A stretch of 11,017 bases of DNA from Clostridiales bacterium. Its GTDB lineage: Bacteria; Bacillota; Clostridia; Christensenellales; Aristaeellaceae. Where the stretch lies: positions 1 through 11,017 of the forward strand of contig JAHZHX010000066.1 of assembly GCA_019420065.1 (NCBI GenBank). The letters are read 5' to 3'. Position numbers and translations under genes: made by a program. A model generated the notes under the pieces. It was not told the origin of the DNA and ran no database searches. It saw nothing but the letters and a program-made list of their open reading frames with translations. Below, in pieces: positions 1 through 6,918 of the stretch; the stretch's first letter is position 1; every line of letters begins with the position of its first letter.

Positions 1-6
1 ATGCTA

Positions 7-41
7 AAAGCCCATGTCTTGACTTGCAAAACATGGGCTTT
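7..41. other. 11-bp perfect stem-loop
   Basis: The arms AAAGCCCATGT (7-17) and ACATGGGCTTT (31-41) are perfectly complementary around a 13-nt loop. On the plus strand only three T follow the stem. On the minus strand the stem is followed by four T. It could be a weak terminator or part of a dispersed intergenic repeat. No gene is recognisable in positions 1-160. Confidence 0.5.
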
Positions 42-53
42 GTCGACGGTCTG

Positions 54-79
54 AAAGGCGTTCTCACCCGAACGCCTTT
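54..79. other. 10-bp perfect stem-loop
   Basis: The arms AAAGGCGTTC (54-63) and GAACGCCTTT (70-79) pair perfectly around a 6-nt loop. GACGGT (45-50) and ACCGTC (98-103) are also complementary and could close a larger stem around this hairpin. No long T-run follows, so terminator function is weakly supported. It may belong to the same repeat or RNA element as the stem-loop at 7-41. Confidence 0.45.
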
Positions 80-161
80 AGTAAAATGCTGTTGTCCACC
101 GTCCAAAACCCTTGATTTATAAGACTTTCCCACAACATCCTATAAGAGCACTCGCACCATC

Positions 162-200
162 AAAAAAGCTTTGAAGCCGTAAGGCCTCAAAGCTTTTTTT
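162..200. terminator. Bidirectional Rho-independent terminator
   Basis: AGCTTTGA (167-174) pairs with TCAAAGCT (187-194). After one A/C mismatch, GCC (176-178) pairs with GGC (183-185), leaving a 4-nt GTAA loop. The stem is flanked by six A on the left and seven T on the right, so it can end transcription from either side. It lies 60 nt past the yifB stop and is the natural end of the minus-strand operon. Confidence 0.85.
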
Positions 201-263
201 CTATCTGCCAACCGGATCGAGCGGCGTCGCTCCCGGCGCGGCCTGATCCGTTTGTTGATTCAC
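201..263 (-). CDS. Possible 20-aa ORF coupled to the yifB stop
   Basis: A GTG codon overlaps the yifB stop as GTGA and opens a 20-codon frame, MNQQTDQAAPGATPLDPVGR, ending in TAG at 201-203. The stop directly abuts the A/T-run of the terminator. A GGAG lies three bases upstream of the GTG, which is closer than ideal. I recognise no family. It may be a coupled small peptide, the remnant of a lost downstream gene, or chance in GC-rich DNA. It is listed because the overlap and the end at the terminator are tidy; support is weak. Confidence 0.18.
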   Translation of the reverse strand: MNQQTDQAAPGATPLDPVGR

Positions 264-1795
264 CGGCTCCAGTATTTTGCGTCCAGCAGTCTGTACTGGA
301 TCGCCTCCGCCATCGCCGGCAAGGTAATGCTCTCCTCGCCGCGCAGGTCGGCAATCGTGCGCGCCACCTTAATCAGCCGGGTATAGCCGCGCATGCTCAA
401 AGCATATTTTTCCACCGCGCGCGACAAAAGCGCCGCGGCTTGCGACGATATGCAGGCCAGCTCCTCGATATGCTTATTGTTCATCTGCGCATTGCAGGTA
501 ATCCCCGCCCGGTCAAAGCGGCGAAGCTGCACTCTGCGGGCCGCTTCCACCCGGGCGCGCACCGCGTCCGAGCTTTCTCCCTGCGGCGCGTCGGCGATCT
601 CTTCCACCGGAACAGCATCCACCTCGATATGCAGATCGATTCGATCCAGCAGCGGGCCGGAAATGCGGTCAAGATAACGCCGGATTTCATGCGACCCGCA
701 ACGGCACTGCCGCACCTTGCTGCCAAAATAACCGCACGGGCAGGGATTCATGCTGGCAACCAGCATGCAGCGCGATAGGTATTGCGTGTGCGCCCGTACC
801 CGCGTTACCGTGCATACGCCGTCCTCCAGCGGCTGGCGCAGCGCTTCCAGCGCCGTGCGCGAATACTCCGGCAGCTCATCCAGAAACAAAATGCCATTGT
901 GCGCCAGCGAAATTTCCCCCGGCATGGCATTCGCGCCCCCGCCCACCAACGAGGGCATGGAAGCCGAATGGTGCGGCGTACGAAAGGGACGTTCGGTCAT
1001 CAGGCCCGCTCCCGGCGGCAAAAGCCCGGCAACTGAATGGATGCGCGTGGTCTCAAAGGCCTCTTCCAGCGTCATCTGCGGCAGAATGCCCGGCATGCAG
1101 CGCGCCAGCATGGTCTTGCCGCTGCCTGGCACGCCTACCATCAGCATATTGTGCCCGCCGGCGGCCGCCACCTCCAGCGCGCGGCGTGCCCCGCTTTGCC
1201 CGCGCACGCTGGCCAGATCACAGCTGATCTGCCGCTCCTGCAGACATTCCTCATAGCTTTTTTGCTCCTGCGCCAGCAAGGGGGCGGCGCCGCTCAAATG
1301 CATGATCGCCTCATACAGCGTATGCGCCGGGTATACGCGCATTCCCTGCACCGCCTGCACCTCGGGCGCATTTTCGGCGGGCAGCACTACCTCGCGAATA
1401 CCATGCTCATGGGCGGAAATCACCAGCGACAGCACGCCCCGCACCGGCACCAGCCGCCCGTCGAGCGCCAGCTCGCCCAGCAGCAGGATCTTATCGCCTT
1501 CGATCGGGCGAATCTGCCGCGTTGCAATCACGATCGCCACCGCAATGGGCAGGTCAAAGGCCGCGCCCTCCTTGCGTACATCCGCCGGGGAAAGATTGAC
1601 CGTGACCCGCCCGGTGGGCGTGGTAAAGCCATTGTTTTTCAGCGCGGCATACACGCGATCCCGGCTTTCCCTCACAGCGGCGTCCGGCAATCCCACCATG
1701 GTAAAGGAATACTGACCGCCAGAAACAAAGGCTTCCACCGTCACGTGAACCCCCTCAACCCCCTGAAGGGCAAAGCAGCAGGTACGCGCAAGCAT
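260..1795 (-). CDS. yifB: YifB/ComM-family Mg-chelatase-like AAA+ ATPase
   Basis: This 511-aa protein has the full family length and layout. Residues 1-165 form the N-terminal ChlI/Lon-S16-like fold, with GLPDAAVRESRDRV at 35-48 and NLSPADVRKEG at 67-77. The AAA+ core is at about 190-395, with Walker A GVPGSGKT (221-228) and Walker B GILFLDE (301-307). The conserved Cys-rich NPCPCG...CRC segment (350-366) is followed by SGPLLDRIDLHIEV (379-392). The C-terminal Mg-chelatase domain fills 400-505. The Proteobacterial homologue ComM is a hexameric branch-migration helicase that helps integrate DNA during natural transformation; the same role here is inferred. The ATG start has only a weak GGGGA-type RBS, and it lies 18 nt after the glycosyltransferase stop, so translation may be coupled. 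The dprA gene that often follows yifB is absent; a terminator comes instead. Confidence 0.95.
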   Translation of the reverse strand: MLARTCCFALQGVEGVHVTVEAFVSGGQYSFTMVGLPDAAVRESRDRVYAALKNNGFTTPTGRVTVNLSPADVRKEGAAFDLPIAVAIVIATRQIRPIEGDKILLLGELALDGRLVPVRGVLSLVISAHEHGIREVVLPAENAPEVQAVQGMRVYPAHTLYEAIMHLSGAAPLLAQEQKSYEECLQERQISCDLASVRGQSGARRALEVAAAGGHNMLMVGVPGSGKTMLARCMPGILPQMTLEEAFETTRIHSVAGLLPPGAGLMTERPFRTPHHSASMPSLVGGGANAMPGEISLAHNGILFLDELPEYSRTALEALRQPLEDGVCTVTRVRAHTQYLSRCMLVASMNPCPCGYFGSKVRQCRCGSHEIRRYLDRISGPLLDRIDLHIEVDAVPVEEIADAPQGESSDAVRARVEAARRVQLRRFDRAGITCNAQMNNKHIEELACISSQAAALLSRAVEKYALSMRGYTRLIKVARTIADLRGEESITLPAMAEAIQYRLLDAKYWSR

Positions 1796-1813
1796 ATGAT
1801 TTCCCCGCTTTCT

Positions 1814-2845
1814 TTAGTAATAGATCCAACCACTGAACCATTGCATCGCCCGCAGCCACCCATAAGACGTGGTAACGCCGCTGGCATACGGGAAGAAAGC
1901 AATGAACAGCCCCAGCGCCGCCAGCAGATAGAGAATCGTAACTGCCGCGGGCAGACGCTGCAAGCGGAGCGTGAGCATCTTTTCACCCCGCAGCGAAAGA
2001 TCCAGGCACAGCATTGCGCATAAGATGATAAACGGTACCGACGGGAAATAGTGGTAGATATAGGTGCCGCGCGGCACCAGCGTCCAAGGGAAGTACTGCG
2101 CCGCAAAGGCAATCAGCAAAATCGCCGGACGGGGATCATTTTTGCCGTCGTAAAGCGAAAGTCCGCGGCGGTTCACATGACGCACCGCCCAGATCATGGC
2201 CGTCATAAGCAGCGCTCCCAGGCCGCCCCACCATACCGCCGGGTTGCCCATGGCAAAAATCGTCTCCGTTCCCCAAGCGGGATGGTAGCTGCTGCTGTAA
2301 TACCACATGGGCTTGCCGATCACCGGCCACTCATACCAGGGGGAATAGAAGGGGTGATCCATGCCGCGTCCCGGCTCTCCATGATAGCCCAGCATGCCGC
2401 CCATGCGTCCGGTCTCAAAATAATCGCCAACCGCGGCGCGAACAACCCTTTCCGCCGTAACGCCGCCGCTGGGCAGGAAATAAGGAATATAGGAAGCATA
2501 ATAAATCAGACATGGAACAACGATGAAGAAGATCACGCAGCAAAGGATGGTGAGCGACAGCCGCTGCAGGCCATGCTCCGAGGCGGTAATCCAAACAGTT
2601 TCCGCGCGCTTGGCCTCGTATTTTGATTTGGCTTTCATCTCCCGGCGCGCGTACAGACACTCCTGCAAGCGCCGCCACATGCTCCAGAAAAACAGCACCG
2701 CCAGGCCCACGCCCGCATAGCAGCCCGTCCATTTGCTGGCCACCGCCAGGCCCATGAACAAACCCGAAAGCGCCAAAGGAACCAGCGTTTTCACAAACCC
2801 CGTCCGCCAGTAATCCATACGGATATAATACACCATGAACACCAT
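1814..2845 (-). CDS. C-terminal part of PMT-type glycosyltransferase, after in-frame TAG
   Basis: These 343 aa continue the reading frame of the upstream glycosyltransferase directly after a TAG codon. They carry hallmark segments of bacterial PMT/GT39 proteins: GLAVASKWTGCYAGVGLAVLFF (32-53), HPFYSPWYEWPVIGKPMWYY (164-183), GNPAVWW (200-206) and QYFPWTLVPRGTYIYHYFPSVPF (250-272). About seven further membrane segments can be seen. The first ATG (2845) directly follows the TAG and has no Shine-Dalgarno sequence of its own. Expression would therefore need reinitiation, readthrough or suppression, unless the TAG is a sequencing error. Alone it lacks the DE motif of the first periplasmic loop and should not be an active enzyme. 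The 3' half shows no other frame damage, which argues for a recent or tolerated interruption. Confidence 0.85.
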   Translation of the reverse strand: MVFMVYYIRMDYWRTGFVKTLVPLALSGLFMGLAVASKWTGCYAGVGLAVLFFWSMWRRLQECLYARREMKAKSKYEAKRAETVWITASEHGLQRLSLTILCCVIFFIVVPCLIYYASYIPYFLPSGGVTAERVVRAAVGDYFETGRMGGMLGYHGEPGRGMDHPFYSPWYEWPVIGKPMWYYSSSYHPAWGTETIFAMGNPAVWWGGLGALLMTAMIWAVRHVNRRGLSLYDGKNDPRPAILLIAFAAQYFPWTLVPRGTYIYHYFPSVPFIILCAMLCLDLSLRGEKMLTLRLQRLPAAVTILYLLAALGLFIAFFPYASGVTTSYGWLRAMQWFSGWIYY

Positions 2846-2848
2846 CTA
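2846..2848 (-). other. In-frame TAG inside the PMT module
   Basis: On the minus strand the codons read TTT ATT ATT TGG TAG ATG GTG. The TAG falls within the transmembrane segment after ATIDSFAVLFIIW, and PMT sequence continues in frame immediately afterwards. All seven other recognised genes or gene parts that end in this window use TGA (five) or TAA (two), so this is the only TAG at a recognised gene. A nonsense mutation or base-call error is the simplest reading. Programmed readthrough or TAG recoding is possible but unproven. Confidence 0.9.
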
Positions 2849-5800
2849 CCAAATAATAAACAGCACCGCGAAACTGTCAATGGTGGCAATGCGCGTCTGG
2901 GTAAAGTGCATCAGGTCAACCGCCATCAGGAACATGGCCCCAAAAGCATATCGGCGGCGCTTCGTCAGCATCTTGCCCAGAAGATACATGCCGGGCAGCA
3001 TCAGCACGCCCGCCAGCGCCCCGGGAAAACGCCAGCCAAAGGGCGTCATGCCAAAGATGGCAATAGAGAAAGCCATCAACACCTTCCCCAACGGCGGATG
3101 CGAGGTTTCATAAGGATAATAGGTATAATCGCCCGTCATGGCCAGATAATGCTCATAGCCCGTGCGCGCGTGATAGATTTCATCAAAATAGGTGCTGTTG
3201 TACCATCCTGGCTCGCCATAAAAATCCGTCTGCTCGTCGATCAGGTTCTGTCCGTCGCCGCTCGCAACCGATACCGGGAACACTTCCTGCGTATCGGGGT
3301 CACGCAGGACCACCTCATAAAGCGTAGTGGCAATCGCGCGGGACTGCACCTGCACATAGCGCCCCGTCATTACTAAAGGCGTTTTGGTATACTGCGTCGT
3401 CTCCCCGTAGGTCGTGACCTCGCAGACATACTGCCATTTGAAGCAATCCCCCTCGGTCATCTGCGCCCAATGCCGCTCGCTCCAGTTCACGCCGTCATCG
3501 CTGGTGCGCACCAGAAAATCGTGACTGCCTGAATGAATGCCGCCCAGATACAGCATATTGAAATTGCGCTGCTGCCCAAGATCCAGGACAACGGTCTCGT
3601 CGGCAGTTTTGGAGCGCCACCAGGTCTGCGGCGAGCGAACGGCACCCAGATTCACAAAGGCCGCCGCCGCGTAAACCGCCGTGACCCCCAGCATCAGCAG
3701 ATAGTCCAGCCGCTTCATGGGCTGCATGGGCTGCGGATGGCGCAGCTCGCGCTCCGCCCGCCAGGCGGCATTGAAAACCGGCTGCTCCCGTTCGTTCTGC
3801 CATGCGGCAAGCGAATCCGTTTGCCCCTGCCAGCAAATGGCAAAGCCAATCACGCCGGCATATCCCGTCAAAAGGCAGTTCAAGGCGGAAACGATATATT
3901 CGATCGCCGCCGAATCGCTGTTTATACCGAAGGCGGGAGCATCCAGATGTCCGCCGGCGCCGCCGATACGCACGCCGCGATCAAGCACCAGACCGACATT
4001 CAGAAAGACGCTCGCGGTCAGCAACGCAGACAGGATATAAACGCGCCTGTCGCGTTCCAGTACGCAGGCCAGCGCCAGCAAAATCATTGCCGGGAAAAGA
4101 TAACGCTCATGCATCATCACGCCCAGATTGCACAAAAGCAGCAGCAGCAGCGCTCCCAGCAGCGGCAGATGGCGAAGATCATTTCCTTTAACATACAGCG
4201 CGGCACACAAAATCACCGACAGCACAATGATGCAGGTACCATACGCCGCATATGTCATCGGCACGGCCGCCAGCACCAGCACCGCCAGCAGCGCGCAGGA
4301 AAGCATCGCCAGCCGCTCCGCTGTGCGCTGCTCCCTGCGCCACCAGCCGAAGCGAACGGCCGCATGCAGCGCGCCGAACGTCAGCAGCAAAGCGCCAACC
4401 AGCCGCACGGCAAAGGCGCTTGCTTCTTCCGCGCCAATCCAGTTTTTGCCCATCAGGAACAGCAGGTTGCAGGCATTCACCGTGGCGTTATCATAATAGC
4501 CCATGGTGCCGCGGTACAGGTCAACCACCCAGAAGGGATCCTCCATATGCAGTGAAAATGGAAGCAGCACTGCAAGCGCCGCCGCCAGCGAAATCCCCAG
4601 TCCGACCAGCGCCTGCCTGACAAGCCGCCGGTCCGTCCGGCGGCGCGCCAGCGTCAGAACCAGCGCCGCCAATCCCAGCGGGCCGAACATCAGCGCCTGC
4701 GGCTTCATCAGCACGGAAAGCATATATGCCGGCAGCGCCGCGGCCCATTTGTTTTCGCAGGCAAAAATAACGGTAAGCAGAATGCACAGCGCCATCACGC
4801 TGTCAGACTGCCCCCAGGCGGCTCCCGCCGCAAAGGTCAGCGGGTTAAAAGCGTACAGCGCGGACAACGCAAACGCGGCCGACCGCGATATGCGGTTGCG
4901 GGCAAAGCAGTAGAGCGCCGCCGCGGCGGCAAGGTCGCAGATAATGGAAGGAAGTTTTATCAAAAATTCCGTCGCGCCCGTGCCCAACAATTTACCAATG
5001 CCGCCAAAAAGCCACAAAACCAGCAGATAGCCGGGCGGATAGTCGCAGAAAGAAACCGTTTGGTAAAAGTTCGCCGGGCCGTTTTCGGCCATGGCATTCG
5101 CCCAGGCCGTAAAGCACCCCACATCGGTTCCGTAGCCGGGGATCATCAGCGCAACCGCAATCCGCGCCGCGCCCGCCGCCAGCAGCATGCCGCCCACAAT
5201 CAGCCAGTCGCCCCGCCGCGTTTTTGCCGCCGCGTCCGTCATAACAGCGCGATACAGCGCGGCGCACAGCGCCAGGTACAGCAGCGCTACCGCCGTAAGC
5301 CAGGGCCAGGCAGAAGCAGCCTCGTTCTCCGCCGCGGCGTCAGCCGCCTGATATGCCGCTTTATCCCAGGATACAGCCGTATACCCGTCCGGAACGCGGG
5401 ATACCTGTTCAAGCTTCAGATCTCGGAAGGAGGCGGCGCCAACCGCCTCGCCGCTGTAACCGCCCAGGCGGGCAAACACCGTGACCTTTTTCTGCTTTTC
5501 TCCGGTGCGCCCATACAAACGCACCTCCACCCATTCTTCCTCACTGTCATAGACGCTCTGCGAAAACGCATACACGTCGCTTACGGAAAGGTTTGCGCCG
5601 CGGCCGCTGTCAGCATCGGCGCGTATCCAGCCGCTCAGGCAGTACAGGCTGTCCGGCTCAACGCTGACGTCCTGCGCGAATCGCGCGTCGTTCAGGGCGT
5701 GGTTAACGATCGTTGCAATGCCGTCCTCCACCGTATAATCGGTATAGCCAGCCGTATGAATATATGCGTCCGTATACCATCCGGCAACATCGCCATCGCT

Positions 5801-5944
5801 ATCGCGCATGGAAAAATCGCTGTTTTCCAGCAGATTTCCCGTCTGTACGGGCTTATCCCCATCCGGCAAACACAATCTCAGCAGCAGCGCGCAGCCCGCC
5901 AGCGCCAGGCCAATCCACAAAAGCCATTTCTGTCTCGGCTTCAC
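2846..5944 (-). CDS. Large double GT-C membrane glycosyltransferase (N-terminal 1032 aa)
   Basis: The domains run in this order. A membrane anchor lies at about 7-26. A CBM4/9-like carbohydrate-binding domain at about 37-182 starts LLENSDFSMRDSDGDVAGW. A membrane segment lies at 213-234. A first multi-pass GT-C module (about 245-705) resembles COG5542/GT87-type mannosyltransferases: GYGTDVGCFTAWA (270-281), DYPPGY (301-306), AAWGQSDS (375-382) and MHERYLFP (611-618). A discoidin/F5-8-type-C-like domain follows at about 770-885. The start of a PMT/GT39 module has YFDEIYHARTGYEHY (919-933), including the acidic DE pair, and SHPPLGK (948-954). Such enzymes transfer sugars from a polyprenyl-phosphate carrier outside the membrane; substrate and acceptor are unknown here. 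The GTG start is supported by GAGGTGA four nt upstream (5949-5955). The gene lies 24 nt after yraN, inside a housekeeping operon. It ends at an in-frame TAG; without it the protein would be about 1376 aa. Confidence 0.88.
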   Translation of the reverse strand: MKPRQKWLLWIGLALAGCALLLRLCLPDGDKPVQTGNLLENSDFSMRDSDGDVAGWYTDAYIHTAGYTDYTVEDGIATIVNHALNDARFAQDVSVEPDSLYCLSGWIRADADSGRGANLSVSDVYAFSQSVYDSEEEWVEVRLYGRTGEKQKKVTVFARLGGYSGEAVGAASFRDLKLEQVSRVPDGYTAVSWDKAAYQAADAAAENEAASAWPWLTAVALLYLALCAALYRAVMTDAAAKTRRGDWLIVGGMLLAAGAARIAVALMIPGYGTDVGCFTAWANAMAENGPANFYQTVSFCDYPPGYLLVLWLFGGIGKLLGTGATEFLIKLPSIICDLAAAAALYCFARNRISRSAAFALSALYAFNPLTFAAGAAWGQSDSVMALCILLTVIFACENKWAAALPAYMLSVLMKPQALMFGPLGLAALVLTLARRRTDRRLVRQALVGLGISLAAALAVLLPFSLHMEDPFWVVDLYRGTMGYYDNATVNACNLLFLMGKNWIGAEEASAFAVRLVGALLLTFGALHAAVRFGWWRREQRTAERLAMLSCALLAVLVLAAVPMTYAAYGTCIIVLSVILCAALYVKGNDLRHLPLLGALLLLLLCNLGVMMHERYLFPAMILLALACVLERDRRVYILSALLTASVFLNVGLVLDRGVRIGGAGGHLDAPAFGINSDSAAIEYIVSALNCLLTGYAGVIGFAICWQGQTDSLAAWQNEREQPVFNAAWRAERELRHPQPMQPMKRLDYLLMLGVTAVYAAAAFVNLGAVRSPQTWWRSKTADETVVLDLGQQRNFNMLYLGGIHSGSHDFLVRTSDDGVNWSERHWAQMTEGDCFKWQYVCEVTTYGETTQYTKTPLVMTGRYVQVQSRAIATTLYEVVLRDPDTQEVFPVSVASGDGQNLIDEQTDFYGEPGWYNSTYFDEIYHARTGYEHYLAMTGDYTYYPYETSHPPLGKVLMAFSIAIFGMTPFGWRFPGALAGVLMLPGMYLLGKMLTKRRRYAFGAMFLMAVDLMHFTQTRIATIDSFAVLFIIW

Positions 5945-5968
5945 AAGCTCACCTCATTTCCGCAAGCA

Positions 5969-6307
5969 TTAAAATGCATTTTCCATATAAACAATTCCCG
6001 CGCGGGAAAATTCCAGAATATCATACCGGCACGGACGTTCCGTCAGCCCGTTGCGGGCCAGATATGCCGCCGCGGCCTGCCGCATGCGCCGCCGCTTGTC
6101 GCCGGTAACCGCCGCAACGCCGCTGCCAAGCGGCGCGCCGGGCCGCGCTTTGACCTCGATAAAAACCACGGTATCGCCCTCGCGGGCGATCAGATCCAGC
6201 TCGCCGCCATGGGCGCGGTAACGCCGCGCCAGAATTCTGGCGCCGCGGCGGCGCACATACCGCGCGGCCCGCAGCTCATATATCAACCCGGCGTAATAAG
6301 CATTCAT
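5969..6307 (-). CDS. yraN: YraN/UPF0102 family nuclease-fold protein
   Basis: This 112-aa protein matches the usual UPF0102 length. It shows the family's restriction-endonuclease-like core: GGELDLIAREGDTVVFIEVKAR at 34-55, with Glu36, Asp38, Glu51 and Lys53 as the putative metal-binding and catalytic set. The N-terminal ELRAARYVRRRGARILARRYR segment (11-31) is typical as well. The biochemical role is not firmly established in the family; a DNA or RNA endonuclease linked to recombination or repair is the common inference. The ATG overlaps the rnhB stop as ATGA, which implies translational coupling. All core residues are intact. Confidence 0.92.
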   Translation of the reverse strand: MNAYYAGLIYELRAARYVRRRGARILARRYRAHGGELDLIAREGDTVVFIEVKARPGAPLGSGVAAVTGDKRRRMRQAAAAYLARNGLTERPCRYDILEFSRAGIVYMENAF

Positions 6308-6918
6308 AAGAACTTACCAATAAACGTCATCCGATGGATCGGAGACGCGCCATAATCGCGGATGGCGGCGATATGCTGCGCCGTGCCGTATCCCTTATGC
6401 CGGGCAAAGCCGTATTGCGGGTAAAGCGCATCCAGCCGCTCCATTTCGCGGTCGCGCGTCACCTTGGCCACGATGCTGGCCGCCGCAATGGAGTAAGAAA
6501 CCGCATCCCCGTGAATAATGGGAATCTCCGGCGCGTCCAGCCCCAGATTCTTTACCGCGTCTATCAGATAAATGTTTGCCTGCGCTCCCGCCGCCGCGCG
6601 GCGCATGGCCTGCATCGTCGCCTGTAAAATATTGATTTCGTCAATTTCACGCGCGCTGGCCCGTCCCACGCCGACATACAGCGCCGTTTGCATGATCTGC
6701 TCATATACCGCGTCGCGCCGCGCAGCCGACAGCTTTTTGGAGTCGTCCACCCAATCGATCACAGGCTTTGGCGGCATAACGACACAGGCCGCCACCACGT
6801 CTCCCGCCAGCGGCCCGCGCCCGGCTTCATCCATTCCGGCCACGCGCGTACACTGCGCCCAGTAGACCTGATCGTGCGCGATCATCGCCGCCTGGCGCTC
6901 AATCCGCTCCGTTTTCAT
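6304..6918 (-). CDS. rnhB: Ribonuclease HII
   Basis: RNase HII cleaves RNA in RNA/DNA hybrids and starts removal of ribonucleotides misincorporated into DNA. The 204-aa protein carries the four acidic active-site residues: Asp30 and Glu31 in AGMDEAGRGPLAG, Asp120 in YLIDAVKN, and Asp138 in IIHGDAVSYSIAAASIVAKVTRD. The C-terminal GYGTAQHIAAIRDYGASPIHRMTF is also characteristic. The frame is open further upstream to 7056, but that extension is shadow sequence inside rbgA. The ATG at 6918 has AGGAGG six nt upstream (6925-6930) and gives MKTERIERQAAM, so it is chosen. It overlaps the end of rbgA by 20 nt and the start of yraN by 4 nt. Confidence 0.96.
   Translation of the reverse strand: MKTERIERQAAMIAHDQVYWAQCTRVAGMDEAGRGPLAGDVVAACVVMPPKPVIDWVDDSKKLSAARRDAVYEQIMQTALYVGVGRASAREIDEINILQATMQAMRRAAAGAQANIYLIDAVKNLGLDAPEIPIIHGDAVSYSIAAASIVAKVTRDREMERLDALYPQYGFARHKGYGTAQHIAAIRDYGASPIHRMTFIGKFL

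Noticed and set aside
41..47. TGTCGAC as a 0A box
   Set aside because: It has one mismatch to TGTCGAA, lies between two hairpins, and is not placed before any visible promoter or gene.
1037..2023. 328-aa open frame on the plus strand
   Set aside because: It is antisense to yifB and the PMT C-terminal part; the opposite strand shows clear family motifs.
4137..4152. CAG/CTG triplet run as a phase-variation tract
   Set aside because: The run encodes part of a leucine-rich membrane helix. Triplet slippage would not shift the frame, so an on/off switch is unlikely.
5060..6355. 431-aa open frame on the plus strand
   Set aside because: It is antisense to the 5' part of the glycosyltransferase, to yraN and to the end of rnhB. 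Its His/Arg/Gln/Ala-rich composition is typical of shadow frames.
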